A DNA stretch of 64,000 nt from contig NZ_LDZY01000006.1 in assembly GCF_001029285.1 (NCBI RefSeq), positions 62,001 to 126,000 on the forward strand, read 5' to 3'. This document shows, piece by piece, positions 17,218 to 25,782 of this stretch. The notes beneath the pieces are model-generated. The model saw only the letters and a program-made list of their open reading frames with translations, ran no database searches and had not been told where the DNA came from. Positions within the stretch are counted from its first letter, which is position 1; each line of letters opens with the position of its first letter. Position numbers and translations under genes: made by a program. Origin of the DNA: Desulfosporosinus acididurans. Its GTDB lineage: Bacteria; Bacillota; Desulfitobacteriia; Desulfitobacteriales; Desulfitobacteriaceae.

Positions 17218-19932
17218 CTAGGCTGTCGGGGCCGCACTATTTTGAGTTAAAACTTTCTTTAGCAGAACTGCGGCCTCTTCAAAATTATACGTGAAAATTG
17301 CTTCACTCAGTTGGTTATAGTCCTGGCTACTCAACTCTGACTTCAGAAAAGACCGACAAACTGTAAACATAGTTGTCGCTTCAGCGTCCCCCTCTTCCAG
17401 AAGCTTAAGGAGTCTAGCCGGCTCGTTATAAGCAGTTTTATCGCCTACAGATCTTACAGAAAACCCCTCTCCTTCCGGAGGAGAGTCGGCAACAAATTGG
17501 GCAGCAGCTTTCAGAGTTGCCGCCAAGACTTTGGCAAACCGACTTATTTCTTGAGCCATCATCTCTTCATTCTGACTGCCTAGGACATTTTCCAAACCCA
17601 GGGATACTTCCTTCAGTTTATTCGCTCCAATCGTTGCGGAAATCCCTTTAAGTGTGTGGAGCAACAGCTCGGCTCCAGCAACATCACCCTTTGTCAAAAG
17701 CAGATTGAATTGATCATGGTCATTTTTATGGTTAGCCAGGAATCTCTCCAGGATATGCTTATAGCCTTCCCACTTGCCTTGTAAGCGCGACAGAGCACTT
17801 TTAAAATCTATCCATGTATTCGAATTATCTTCTTCTATTACGGCTTGTTCCGTCAATCCGCTCGATTCAATCGATTCAGTTGATCCTTGGTACAGAAAGT
17901 TTCTTAACTCTTCAATCAGTTTCCCAGGGTTTAGGGGCTTCGTTAAGTAGCCGCTCATTCCTGCCGATTTGGCCCTTTCAGCAACCCCCTCAACAGCATC
18001 TGCCGATAAGGCGATAACCGGCGGAGCATCTATACCCTTAAGTTCTAAGATACGCCGGGCCGTTTCATAGCCATCCATTTCGGGCATTCGAATATCCATC
18101 AAAATGACATCATAACGGGTTCTTGCGACCAGGGATACTGCATCAAAACCGCTCTGAGCTGTGTCAACTTCAAACCCAAGGTTTTCGAGAATCTCTTGGG
18201 TCATTTGTAAATTTATCTGATTATCCTCCGTCAAAAGAAGTTTTTTAGCAGCAAAAAGCCGCGAGTTTAGTTTTTCGCTTTGAGAAGATGCCGCTACATA
18301 ACCGGCGATTTCTAATTTTGCCGTAAACCAAAAGGTTGATCCTTTTCCCGTTCTACTATGGACACTAATTTCCCCCTCCATGAGGCTGACAATTTTTTTG
18401 CATATAGCCAGCCCTAAGCCGGTTCCCCCATACTTTCGGGAAGTAGAGGCATCCCCTTGGGTAAATACCTCAAACAAATGCTTCATTTGTTCCTCAGGTA
18501 TGCCTACTCCAGTGTCTGAAATACTAAAACGAAGGTAAACCTGGCTGCCGCCGCTTTTTATACCTTCAACTAAAACTTCCAATTTTCCCTTGTCCGTAAA
18601 CTTAATTCCATTGGATAAGAGATTTAAAAGAACTTGCTTGAGTCTTGTCACATCCCCTTTTACATAGCGCGGAACATCCCCTTGTATTTCACAGTGAAAA
18701 CTTAAGCCTTTGTGCTGAGCTTCAAGTTCAAACAAACTGCATATCTCCCTGACTGTCTCGTATAGGTTGAATTCCACAACTTCGAGAATCATCCGACCGG
18801 CTTCAATCTTAGAAAAATCAAGAATTTCATTAATAATCCCCAATAGGCTCTTAGCTGCCATATTTACATTTTGCAGATATTGTTTCTGTTTGAGCGTAAA
18901 TTCGGTATGATCAAGTAAATAGAGATAGCCGATAATTGTATTCAGCGGCGTCCTTATCTCATGACTCATATTGGCCAAAAATTCACTTTTAGCATTATTA
19001 GCTTTTTCGGCTTCTTCTTTAGCAGTTTTCATTTTTTCTTCGGCGTGTTTTCGCTTGACTAATTCCTCCTGAAAGGACCGGTATAAGTCATTAAAGGTAT
19101 TGGCAAGCAATCTGAGTTCCAGGGAGCCTTCCGCCAACAAGCTGAAGTTTTCCTTGTTAAAGGAAAATACTTTTAACAATTCGGTATAATTCCTGATGGG
19201 AAACGTCACCTGTGTAAAGAGAATTCGCAGCAATACCGCGACCGCACCAATAATAATAACTGCCAAGATTGCCTGCAGGATCGCTGCCCTTTGGGTGGCA
19301 TTCCGGGCACTTTCCAATTCTGCTTCCAAGCGGGTATTCATAATCTGCTGAAATTTGTCGATGGGGTCCATAATGCTCCGCTTGTCGGCATCGTATTTAG
19401 CATCAAACATGATGTCCCGTGCCTTAGCCAGCTTTTCCTCAGCACTCAGCTTTTGATCTTCGGCGCTTAAACTGTAGGAAACCACTTCTGGCGGCATTTG
19501 CGTCTCCGGTTCCTGCAAAGCATTAAGTACAAGCCGCATGGAATGTCTTTCCGTGTTCACCAGGGCATCTGAATTCTTTTTCGCCTCAGCCAACAAGGCC
19601 ATTTCTTCACTGGGAGAGTGTAGTTCCGCCAGCCGAGAGATTACATGATCCCGTGTTTTGGTAACGTTGATCTCCTCCCAGTATTTGTTCATATGAGTCT
19701 TATCATTGGTTACCGCATACTTACGCGCTTCATCCGTTAAATAATCCGAAGCATTGGCTAAATCAATGCCCAGTTGTTTAAATTCTGTTCTTCTTTTTTC
19801 GGCATTCTGTTCATCTTTAATGCTTGAACTCATGTAAACAACACTGCTTCCCAGCAAGATCGCAATAAGAAAAAAGATTCCTACCATTAAGGCACTAATT
19901 GTCGATTGTTTGATGATAATTTTCGATGGCAT
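17218..19932 (-). CDS. Hybrid sensor histidine kinase (HisKA-HATPase-REC-HPt)
   Basis: 904 aa. Two membrane segments (about residues 10-30 and 220-245) flank an extracellular helical sensor region. Then come a coiled linker, HisKA with H in NMSHEIRTPLNTIIGYL (about residue 325), HATPase motifs (LLSNGIKFT, DTGVGIPEE, GGTGLGLAICK), a receiver with Asp in VILMDIRMPEMDGYE, and a C-terminal HPt with LLHTLKGISATIG. ATG at 19932 chosen for GGAG nine nt upstream. Couples to the adjacent AraC-type regulator by position. Preceded by a leader terminator. Confidence 0.92.
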   Translation of the reverse strand: MPSKIIIKQSTISALMVGIFFLIAILLGSSVVYMSSSIKDEQNAEKRRTEFKQLGIDLANASDYLTDEARKYAVTNDKTHMNKYWEEINVTKTRDHVISRLAELHSPSEEMALLAEAKKNSDALVNTERHSMRLVLNALQEPETQMPPEVVSYSLSAEDQKLSAEEKLAKARDIMFDAKYDADKRSIMDPIDKFQQIMNTRLEAELESARNATQRAAILQAILAVIIIGAVAVLLRILFTQVTFPIRNYTELLKVFSFNKENFSLLAEGSLELRLLANTFNDLYRSFQEELVKRKHAEEKMKTAKEEAEKANNAKSEFLANMSHEIRTPLNTIIGYLYLLDHTEFTLKQKQYLQNVNMAAKSLLGIINEILDFSKIEAGRMILEVVEFNLYETVREICSLFELEAQHKGLSFHCEIQGDVPRYVKGDVTRLKQVLLNLLSNGIKFTDKGKLEVLVEGIKSGGSQVYLRFSISDTGVGIPEEQMKHLFEVFTQGDASTSRKYGGTGLGLAICKKIVSLMEGEISVHSRTGKGSTFWFTAKLEIAGYVAASSQSEKLNSRLFAAKKLLLTEDNQINLQMTQEILENLGFEVDTAQSGFDAVSLVARTRYDVILMDIRMPEMDGYETARRILELKGIDAPPVIALSADAVEGVAERAKSAGMSGYLTKPLNPGKLIEELRNFLYQGSTESIESSGLTEQAVIEEDNSNTWIDFKSALSRLQGKWEGYKHILERFLANHKNDHDQFNLLLTKGDVAGAELLLHTLKGISATIGANKLKEVSLGLENVLGSQNEEMMAQEISRFAKVLAATLKAAAQFVADSPPEGEGFSVRSVGDKTAYNEPARLLKLLEEGDAEATTMFTVCRSFLKSELSSQDYNQLSEAIFTYNFEEAAVLLKKVLTQNSAAPTA

Positions 19933-19948
19933 TTGACTCATCTCCAAT

Positions 19949-19995
19949 AAAAAAAGCAACGAAGCGAGTTTGATCCTTCAAACAGGCTCCGTTGC
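19949..19995 (-). terminator. Intrinsic terminator in the 5' leader of the hybrid kinase gene (candidate attenuator)
   Basis: Arms 19956-19973 and 19978-19995 form 16 pairs out of 18 with the loop AGGA, followed on the minus strand by seven T (19955-19949). The RBS of the kinase gene begins only four bases later. The promoter at 20020-20048 lies upstream, so the terminator is between transcription start and gene. No upstream minus-strand gene needs it (the neighbour is on the plus strand), so it is best read as an attenuator. Confidence 0.75.
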
Positions 19996-20019
19996 CTTAA
20001 TACCCAATAGATTAAATGT

Positions 20020-20048
20020 ATTATATAATAGAATTAAACCCTAAGCAA
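20020..20048 (-). promoter_or_regulatory. Sigma-A promoter of the hybrid kinase gene
   Basis: TTGCTT (20048-20043), 17-bp spacer, TATAAT (20025-20020) on the minus strand. Near-consensus. Expected start near 20013, giving an ~80-nt leader that contains the terminator hairpin. Confidence 0.75.
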
Positions 20049-20106
20049 GGGCCGCTTTAGCCTCTAACTTGTTTTACCCGCTCGAACTTGCCTTATTCGT
20101 TATCAC

Positions 20107-20135
20107 TTGTTTTAGCAGAACCCTTCCTTTAGAAT
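20107..20135 (+). promoter_or_regulatory. Probable promoter of the receiver-kinase gene
   Basis: TTGTTT (20107-20112), 17-bp spacer, TAGAAT (20130-20135), 32 bp ahead of the chosen start at 20167. Divergent from the kinase promoter. Confidence 0.5.
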
Positions 20136-20166
20136 TTTACTATGAAATCAATTGGAGCTGGTCTTT

Positions 20167-21255
20167 TTGAATTTTACCCAAGCAATGAATCAACCAGAAA
20201 TCCTCCTGGTGGACGATACACCGGAACATATTGAAACGGCTGTAATGATGCTGCGGGAAAGCAACTTTAAAGTGCGCATCGCTACCAAAGGGAGTACTGC
20301 TTTTAAGTTAATTGAGCAGCATCCTCCGGATCTTATCCTCTTAGATGTCTATATGCCGGAAATGGATGGCTTCGACATCTGCCGAATTCTTAAAACCGAA
20401 AGTGATTTTAACTATATTCCCATTATTTTTCTGACATCCAGCAATGATGCGGAAAGTATTAAAAAAGGATTTGAACTCGGTGCCCAGGATTATGTCGTTA
20501 AGCCTTTTAATACTTCAGAACTTCTTGCTCGAGTCCATACCCATATCAAGCTTAAAAAGCAAACAGAATCCTTGCTCAAATCAAATCAAGAACTGGATAG
20601 TTTTTGCTATACCGTTGCTCATGACTTAAAAGCTCCGCTGCTCTCCCTCAGAAAACTCACAGAATACCTGGCTTTAGACTACTCAACTCTACTGGATAAC
20701 GATGGCCTGGAACTAATTGATACCATTCAGCAAAAGTCGCAGGAAGTTGTCAAACTTGTTGACCATTTACTTGAGCTCTCAAGAATGAGTGAAATGCCGA
20801 TGAACATCGAACCTATTAATTTAGAGCAATTATTCAGGAAAGTTTACGACGAGCTCATCAATCTTGAGCCTCCAAGAAATGTAAATCTTAGGATTAATTA
20901 TATCCCCTTCATTCAAGGTGACCCAGTCATGATCAAACTTCTCGTTATCAATATTCTCTCCAATGCTTTAAAATACACTCGCATTCGCAAAGATGCTTGT
21001 ATTGATATCTCATCTTCAGAAAATGAGACTGAATATATCATCTCTGTCAGAGACAATGGTGCGGGCTTTGATATGCGTTATGCTTCACGGTTATTTAGCG
21101 TCTTTCAGAGACTCCATTCGCAAAATGAATTCGAAGGCTCCGGTGTCGGTCTGGCCATCGTCCAAAAAATTCTTAAGAGACATCATGGTTTAGCCTGGAT
21201 GACAGGAAAGGTTGATGAAGGCGCAACGTTTTACTTCAGTTTGCCCAAAACCTAA
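20167..21255 (+). CDS. Receiver domain-histidine kinase protein
   Basis: About 362 aa. N-terminal receiver (ILLVDDTPEHIE; Asp in LILLDVYMPEMDGFD; Lys in YVVKPFNTSE), then a HisKA-like region with FCYTVAHDLKAPLLSL, as in phytochrome-type kinases, and HATPase motifs (NILSNALKYT, DNGAGFD, GSGVGLAIVQKI). No membrane segment: a soluble output-input relay. Start uncertain: TTG at 20167 has GGAG nine nt upstream; ATG at 20185 has no good site. Divergent from the hybrid kinase and probably in the same signalling circuit. Confidence 0.88.
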   Translation: MNFTQAMNQPEILLVDDTPEHIETAVMMLRESNFKVRIATKGSTAFKLIEQHPPDLILLDVYMPEMDGFDICRILKTESDFNYIPIIFLTSSNDAESIKKGFELGAQDYVVKPFNTSELLARVHTHIKLKKQTESLLKSNQELDSFCYTVAHDLKAPLLSLRKLTEYLALDYSTLLDNDGLELIDTIQQKSQEVVKLVDHLLELSRMSEMPMNIEPINLEQLFRKVYDELINLEPPRNVNLRINYIPFIQGDPVMIKLLVINILSNALKYTRIRKDACIDISSSENETEYIISVRDNGAGFDMRYASRLFSVFQRLHSQNEFEGSGVGLAIVQKILKRHHGLAWMTGKVDEGATFYFSLPKT

Positions 21256-21269
21256 GTGAACTCGCTTAC

Positions 21270-21420
21270 GCTAAAGCTGAACATTGGGGCTTCAGATACA
21301 ATAATGTCCAATGGACATTATTGCCGAGCGGCCTTTCCCAATAGGAATACTTAACGGCGAAGGAGGACTCTATCCCACCTGAAGTTTTCGAAGGCCCCAC
21401 CCCCACTTGTAGCCTCAAGC
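21270..21420 (+). repeat. Dispersed structured repeat R1, copy 1
   Basis: About 150 bp between two convergent genes, nearly repeated at 46600-46745. Core: GCTTCAG, then the inverted repeat AATAATGTCCA / TGGACATTATT (one-base centre), TGCCGAG, TTTCCCAATAGGAATACTTA, CGGCGAAG, CCCACCTGAAG. CTTCAG and CTGAAG can close the element. The upstream flank (GAACTCGCTT...GCTAAAGCTGAACAT) is also shared with the partial copy near 32706-32780. No coding potential recognised. Confidence 0.7.
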
Positions 21421-21639
21421 TTGACCGCCGTATTTGCTGCCCATAAAATTCATATTACAAAATTTGATGTTGTTATTATCTCTTTCTCTAAAACAATGAC
21501 ATATTCTTACACATTCCGGACATCGGAAATACATATAGGTACTACCGTCGTGAAACGTATGAACGCCTTTCAGCTCAGAATTGCTAATCTTAATTTTATT
21601 GTTACAATGTTGACACTTGATTTCATAAATAACTTCCAT
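21415..21639 (-). CDS. Small zinc-ribbon protein, unknown function
   Basis: 74 aa. Two CxxC pairs (CQHC near residue 9 and CPEC near residue 42) make a zinc-ribbon pattern, with a further Cys in ICHCF. No signal peptide. The ATG at 21639 is chosen because AGGAG lies seven nt upstream; an upstream in-frame start at 21666 has none. Lies 60 bp downstream of gabT on the same strand. I do not recognise a named family. Confidence 0.6.
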   Translation of the reverse strand: MEVIYEIKCQHCNNKIKISNSELKGVHTFHDGSTYMYFRCPECVRICHCFRERDNNNIKFCNMNFMGSKYGGQA

Positions 21640-21698
21640 ACCTTTACTCCTATCTTTGACTGGCATACCCTGTTTCCCAGTTCAAAAGGATAGCAAAT

Positions 21699-23054
21699 TC
21701 AATTCGATCTGCATTTCTCAATGGCTGACTCTAAGATTTGCAATCCGCTTTCGAGCTGAGCATCAGTAACAACCAGTGGACACAAAAATCTTATGACATT
21801 TGCATAAATTCCCGCACTTTCTATGATCAAGCCGTTTGATGCCGCACACTTCACAATATCCGAAACCAATTTGGGATTAGGATTTTTACTCTTTTTATCG
21901 GTAACGAATTCAATGCCCATCATACAACCTATACCTCTTACGTCGCCAACCTCTTCATATTGCTCTTGCCACAGGTTAAATTTTTCCTTACATTTTTCAG
22001 CAATATCCAAAGCACGTTCACACAGGTTATCCCGCTCAATTATTTCTATAACTTTTAGGGCAGAGGCGCAGGCAAGAGGGTTTCCGCCGAAAGTACCTCC
22101 GATAATACTGCTCTTAACACCGTCAAAAATTTGGGCACTGGCTGTAACGGCGCTAAGTGGAATTCCGCCGGCAATAGATTTTGCAGTTGTAATAATGTCT
22201 GGAGCATAACCAGCCTCAGCCCAGTAGTTTGAAACAAACATCTTACCCGAACGAGCAAAGCCCGTTTGAACTTCATCGGCAATCATTAGTATGCCGTTTT
22301 CATCACATAGTTTTCTGATCGCCTTGACCCACTCTAAAGGTGCAGGAATAAAGCCACCCTCTCCCTGCACAGGCTCGATAACAACTGCAGCCACATATTC
22401 CGGCGGTGATGCTTCTTCAAATACTTTTTTAAATTTATCCGCATAATAAGCAATCTTCTCTTCTTCTGTATATCCTTGCGGTCCTCTAAAGAGATAGGGG
22501 AATTCTGCACGGTATACCCCATCTGGGAATGGACCAATACCGGAGGAATAAGCCTTTTTGGAAGTCATAGCAGAAGCAAGCAGAGTCCTGCCATGAAAAG
22601 CGCCCGAAAATACGATAATATTAGGCCGCTTTGTATAAGACTTAGCAATTTTAACGGCATTTTCAACAGCTTCTGCGCCGGAGTTTACAAACATTGTCTT
22701 TCTCTTTTCACCTTTGACGGGGATAATTTGGTTCATTTTTTCTGCCAGCTTAATATATCCTTCATGAGTCACTATGTTCATCATAGCATGGAAATATTTA
22801 TCGGATTGTTCTTTGACAGCCTCAATTAATTCAGGATGACTGTACCCTATATTCAGTACACCTACTCCTCCCACCCAATCAAGAAAAATATTACCATCCA
22901 CATCTTCCAACATTGCACCTTCTCCTCTGCTGATTACGCAGGGATAAACACAGTTTATGGCATTTGGAACGGCTTTCCCTCTCCTTTCGATGATTGCTTG
23001 GGCCTTCGGGCCCGGCAAAGGTGTATTTATTGTTGGCAAAGCATTTCTAAGCAT
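21699..23054 (-). CDS. gabT: 4-aminobutyrate aminotransferase
   Basis: 451 aa PLP-dependent class III aminotransferase converting GABA and 2-oxoglutarate to succinate semialdehyde and glutamate. Visible: FVNSGAEAVENAVKIAK (PLP phosphate site), FSGAFHGRT, MIADEVQTGFARSGK, and the Schiff-base Lys in ITTAKSIAGGIPL. Start ATG with AAGGAG nine nt upstream. Next to putrescine uptake and oxidation genes, so it probably takes GABA made from putrescine. Confidence 0.9.
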   Translation of the reverse strand: MLRNALPTINTPLPGPKAQAIIERRGKAVPNAINCVYPCVISRGEGAMLEDVDGNIFLDWVGGVGVLNIGYSHPELIEAVKEQSDKYFHAMMNIVTHEGYIKLAEKMNQIIPVKGEKRKTMFVNSGAEAVENAVKIAKSYTKRPNIIVFSGAFHGRTLLASAMTSKKAYSSGIGPFPDGVYRAEFPYLFRGPQGYTEEEKIAYYADKFKKVFEEASPPEYVAAVVIEPVQGEGGFIPAPLEWVKAIRKLCDENGILMIADEVQTGFARSGKMFVSNYWAEAGYAPDIITTAKSIAGGIPLSAVTASAQIFDGVKSSIIGGTFGGNPLACASALKVIEIIERDNLCERALDIAEKCKEKFNLWQEQYEEVGDVRGIGCMMGIEFVTDKKSKNPNPKLVSDIVKCAASNGLIIESAGIYANVIRFLCPLVVTDAQLESGLQILESAIEKCRSN

Positions 23055-23108
23055 ATAAATTATCTCCTTAACTATAAAATTTAGAAATATGAAAAAGGAA
23101 CATTTTCT

Positions 23109-24242
23109 TTATATGGCTTTCCGGTATATCCGTTTGATATCTTCCAAACTAAAGACAACCGGATGATTGGCGATACCGGCTGCAGAAACTTTCAGGCAAT
23201 TTTCCGCCATCCAATCCACATCTTCCAGAGTAATTCCTTGCTCGCCCAGGGTCGTTGCTAAATCAATTTTAGTAAGAAATTCTCTAATTTTCGGTACACA
23301 GTCCTTTTCATCCTTGCCACCTAAAAGTTTGGAAATGATAGCAAATTTCTCAGGTGCACCACTGATTGATTCTTCAAAAATTACTGGGGCAAGGGCTGCT
23401 AGCCCCCTGCCATGAACAATATTTTTTAGACCGCTGGCAGGATGTTCCATTCCATGGGGTGCTGTAACTCCTGCTGTATTAATAACCATTCCGCCTAGTG
23501 TACTGGCGAAACACAGCTGCTCCCAGCTGTCAAGATCTGACGGATCATCATATACTTTACCCAGACTATGGGCACTGAGACGGATGCCTTCCAAAGCCTG
23601 CATTCTGGTCAACGGCTGCGCTAGAGAGGACAACCATCCTTCCATACTGTGACAAAGGGCATCAAAACCAACGCCAGCCAGGATGGATTTTGGCAGAGTA
23701 GTCATAAGCAGCGGATCAATTATGGAACAGGCAGGCACAATGGCCTTACAGCGCAAAGATTTTTTATCCATAGTTTCCGGATTGGTCATTACGGCAAAAC
23801 CGTTTCCTTCACTTCCCGTACCGCAAGTGGTCGGTATGGCAATCACAGGCAGGGCTTGATCACTGAATTTCCGGTCAAAAACATAGTCATTGATATCACC
23901 GCTGTTAACGGTTTGAAAGGCGATACCCTTCGCAGCGTCAATACTGCTGCCTCCACCTACGCCGATGATAACGTCGCAACCCTCCGCAGCTGCCAGTGCT
24001 GCCCCTTCGTAGATTGTGGTAGTCAAAGGATTCGGGGTGACCTTGTCAAATAAACAAAAGGAAACCTTGTTCTCTTGCAAAAGTGTTTCAATCTTATGCA
24101 AAAGGCCGGAGCGTTTGGTGCTGCTTCCGCCAGTGACGATCAGAGCACGCTTGCCCAGTGCGACCGCCTTTTTGCCTATGGTATCTGATTTTCCGCAGCC
24201 GAACACGAAATTAACCGGCAAATGGTATTGAAATTCCAACAT
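23109..24242 (-). CDS. Iron-containing alcohol dehydrogenase (possible 4-hydroxybutyrate dehydrogenase)
   Basis: 377 aa. Fe-ADH family: NAD-binding GVGGGSSIDAAKG, CGTGSEGNGFAVMTN, iron ligands in SIIDPLLMTTLPKSILAGVGFDALCHSMEGW and in APHGMEHPASGLKN and NIVHGRGLA. The ATG at 24242 has GGAGG seven nt upstream. Between gabT and patA, so reduction of succinate semialdehyde to 4-hydroxybutyrate is the most sensible job. The exact substrate is inference; other short-chain alcohols are possible. Confidence 0.8.
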   Translation of the reverse strand: MLEFQYHLPVNFVFGCGKSDTIGKKAVALGKRALIVTGGSSTKRSGLLHKIETLLQENKVSFCLFDKVTPNPLTTTIYEGAALAAAEGCDVIIGVGGGSSIDAAKGIAFQTVNSGDINDYVFDRKFSDQALPVIAIPTTCGTGSEGNGFAVMTNPETMDKKSLRCKAIVPACSIIDPLLMTTLPKSILAGVGFDALCHSMEGWLSSLAQPLTRMQALEGIRLSAHSLGKVYDDPSDLDSWEQLCFASTLGGMVINTAGVTAPHGMEHPASGLKNIVHGRGLAALAPVIFEESISGAPEKFAIISKLLGGKDEKDCVPKIREFLTKIDLATTLGEQGITLEDVDWMAENCLKVSAAGIANHPVVFSLEDIKRIYRKAI

Positions 24243-24262
24243 AATTGATCCTCCAAAAGTGC

Positions 24263-24289
24263 GGGGAGAGAAGCTCAGCATCTCTCCCC
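24263..24289 (-). terminator. Intercistronic hairpin between patA and the Fe-ADH gene
   Basis: GGGGAGAGA (24263-24271) pairs with TCTCTCCCC (24281-24289). Only a short T stretch follows on the minus strand, so it may be a leaky terminator or an mRNA processing/stability hairpin. It is 20 bp from the Fe-ADH start. The remaining spacer up to 24393 shows nothing else. Confidence 0.45.
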
Positions 24290-24393
24290 ATGATATTTCT
24301 GGTTTTGGTGCAAATCTGCTAAGATGTTCTCTTTCTCACATCGACCAAACCTTCCCTAAGATGATCGCACTTGCCTTAGGGGAGCGTAGACTA

Positions 24394-25749
24394 TTAGAGC
24401 GAATCAATCTGCTTATCCGCTTCAGCAACTGCCTGCTCAAAGCGTTCGACAACGATGTCGAAATCCTTGTAAGAAGTGGTCGCTGCAGGCTCAAAGCGGA
24501 TTACCTTAGAATTGTTGAGAGTTCCGGCTGTCATGACACGTCGTGCGAACATGCCTTTGGCCACGATATAGCCGATCTCTGATTTGGGGAACTCAACCCC
24601 AATCATCAAGCCAATACCGCGGATTTCAGTTAGAACGCGCGGATACTTGGCTTGGACTTCCTTTAGCTTTCTTATCAGATATTGACCTTTTTCTTTTGCC
24701 TGCTGCGGTATGTCATATTTGAGCATGAAGTTTATCGTGGCAATTGCCGCGGCGCAGGCCAGGGGATTGCCGCCGAAAGTTGGTGAACCAAGTATCCAAG
24801 GATTATCCTGGAGTTCCTGAGTCCACAGATGAGGGCGGGCTATAATGCCTGTGATGGGCATGATGCCTCCGCCGAAGGCCTTACCATAGGTCATGATATC
24901 AGGGGTTACCCCTTCTTCCTCGCAGCGAAACATAGAACCCGTCCGCCCCATGCCGGTCTGGATTTCATCAAAGATTAAACAGACCCCATATTCGTCACAG
25001 ATCTGGCGAACCTCCCGAAGATAGCCTTGAGGCGGGAGGATAACACCGGCTTCGCCCTGGATCGGTTCAAGGATGACAGCCGCAACGTTCTCTCCCACAG
25101 CTGTGAGGTTTTTGATTGCTTTACGGATATCCGCTGCCACTCCATATTCCACGTGCTGCACCTGCTGCACTATCGGCAGATAGGGAATGCGGTAAGTACC
25201 CTTCCCCCCCATTGACAGAGCCCCCATTGATTTACCGTGGAAACCTCCGATGGTGGAGATATACCAGCGGCCGCCCGTGGCAATACGAGCGAGTTTAAGC
25301 GCCATCTCAACTGCTTCGGCACCGCCATTAGTGAAAAAGCAGTATTGCAAGTCGCCAGGGGTTATTTCCGCCATGGCTTTGGCAAGATAACCGCGCAGCG
25401 GATCAAGCAGTTCTTGGCTGTGCAATGCTTGCCGGTGAAGCTGTGCCTCCACCGCCTCTAAGATTTCCGGATTTCTATGACCGCACATATAAATACCAAA
25501 CCCGCCTAAGCAATCAATGAATTCCTCACCGTAAACATCGTAGAAATAAGAGTCGTGATCCATCCACTCAACAAAGGCGGCATTCGTAGAAACCGATTTG
25601 CGGTATTTAAGCCAGCCGGGATTAACATAGTTGTTATAGTTTTCTATTGCATCTTCGACGATTCTTCCCTTATCTTCTTTACTGAGCTCGTGGCCGGTAA
25701 TATAACCGAGTGCCCTGTCAAGTTCTTTTAGTGCCTGCTCTTTACTCAT
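24394..25749 (-). CDS. patA: Putrescine aminotransferase
   Basis: 451 aa, close to E. coli PatA (YgjG) in many segments: NYVNPGWLKYRKSV, EFIDCLGGFGIYMCGHRNPE, LHSQELLDPLRGYLAK, FHGKSMGAL, ILEPIQGEAGVILPP, IFDEIQTGMGRTG, and the PLP Lys in MTYGKAFGGG. Transfers the amino group of putrescine to 2-oxoglutarate, giving 4-aminobutanal (which cyclises to pyrroline). Follows the aldehyde dehydrogenase gene closely. Confidence 0.93.
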   Translation of the reverse strand: MSKEQALKELDRALGYITGHELSKEDKGRIVEDAIENYNNYVNPGWLKYRKSVSTNAAFVEWMDHDSYFYDVYGEEFIDCLGGFGIYMCGHRNPEILEAVEAQLHRQALHSQELLDPLRGYLAKAMAEITPGDLQYCFFTNGGAEAVEMALKLARIATGGRWYISTIGGFHGKSMGALSMGGKGTYRIPYLPIVQQVQHVEYGVAADIRKAIKNLTAVGENVAAVILEPIQGEAGVILPPQGYLREVRQICDEYGVCLIFDEIQTGMGRTGSMFRCEEEGVTPDIMTYGKAFGGGIMPITGIIARPHLWTQELQDNPWILGSPTFGGNPLACAAAIATINFMLKYDIPQQAKEKGQYLIRKLKEVQAKYPRVLTEIRGIGLMIGVEFPKSEIGYIVAKGMFARRVMTAGTLNNSKVIRFEPAATTSYKDFDIVVERFEQAVAEADKQIDSL

Positions 25750-25782
25750 TCTAAACTCCTCTTTCCTTACCTCATGAATTTC

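Noticed and set aside
19956-19995. ANTAR-type antiterminator hairpin pair
   Set aside because: The tip can be drawn as a hexaloop with A1 and G4, but no second hairpin of that kind precedes it and no ANTAR-domain protein is encoded in the window.
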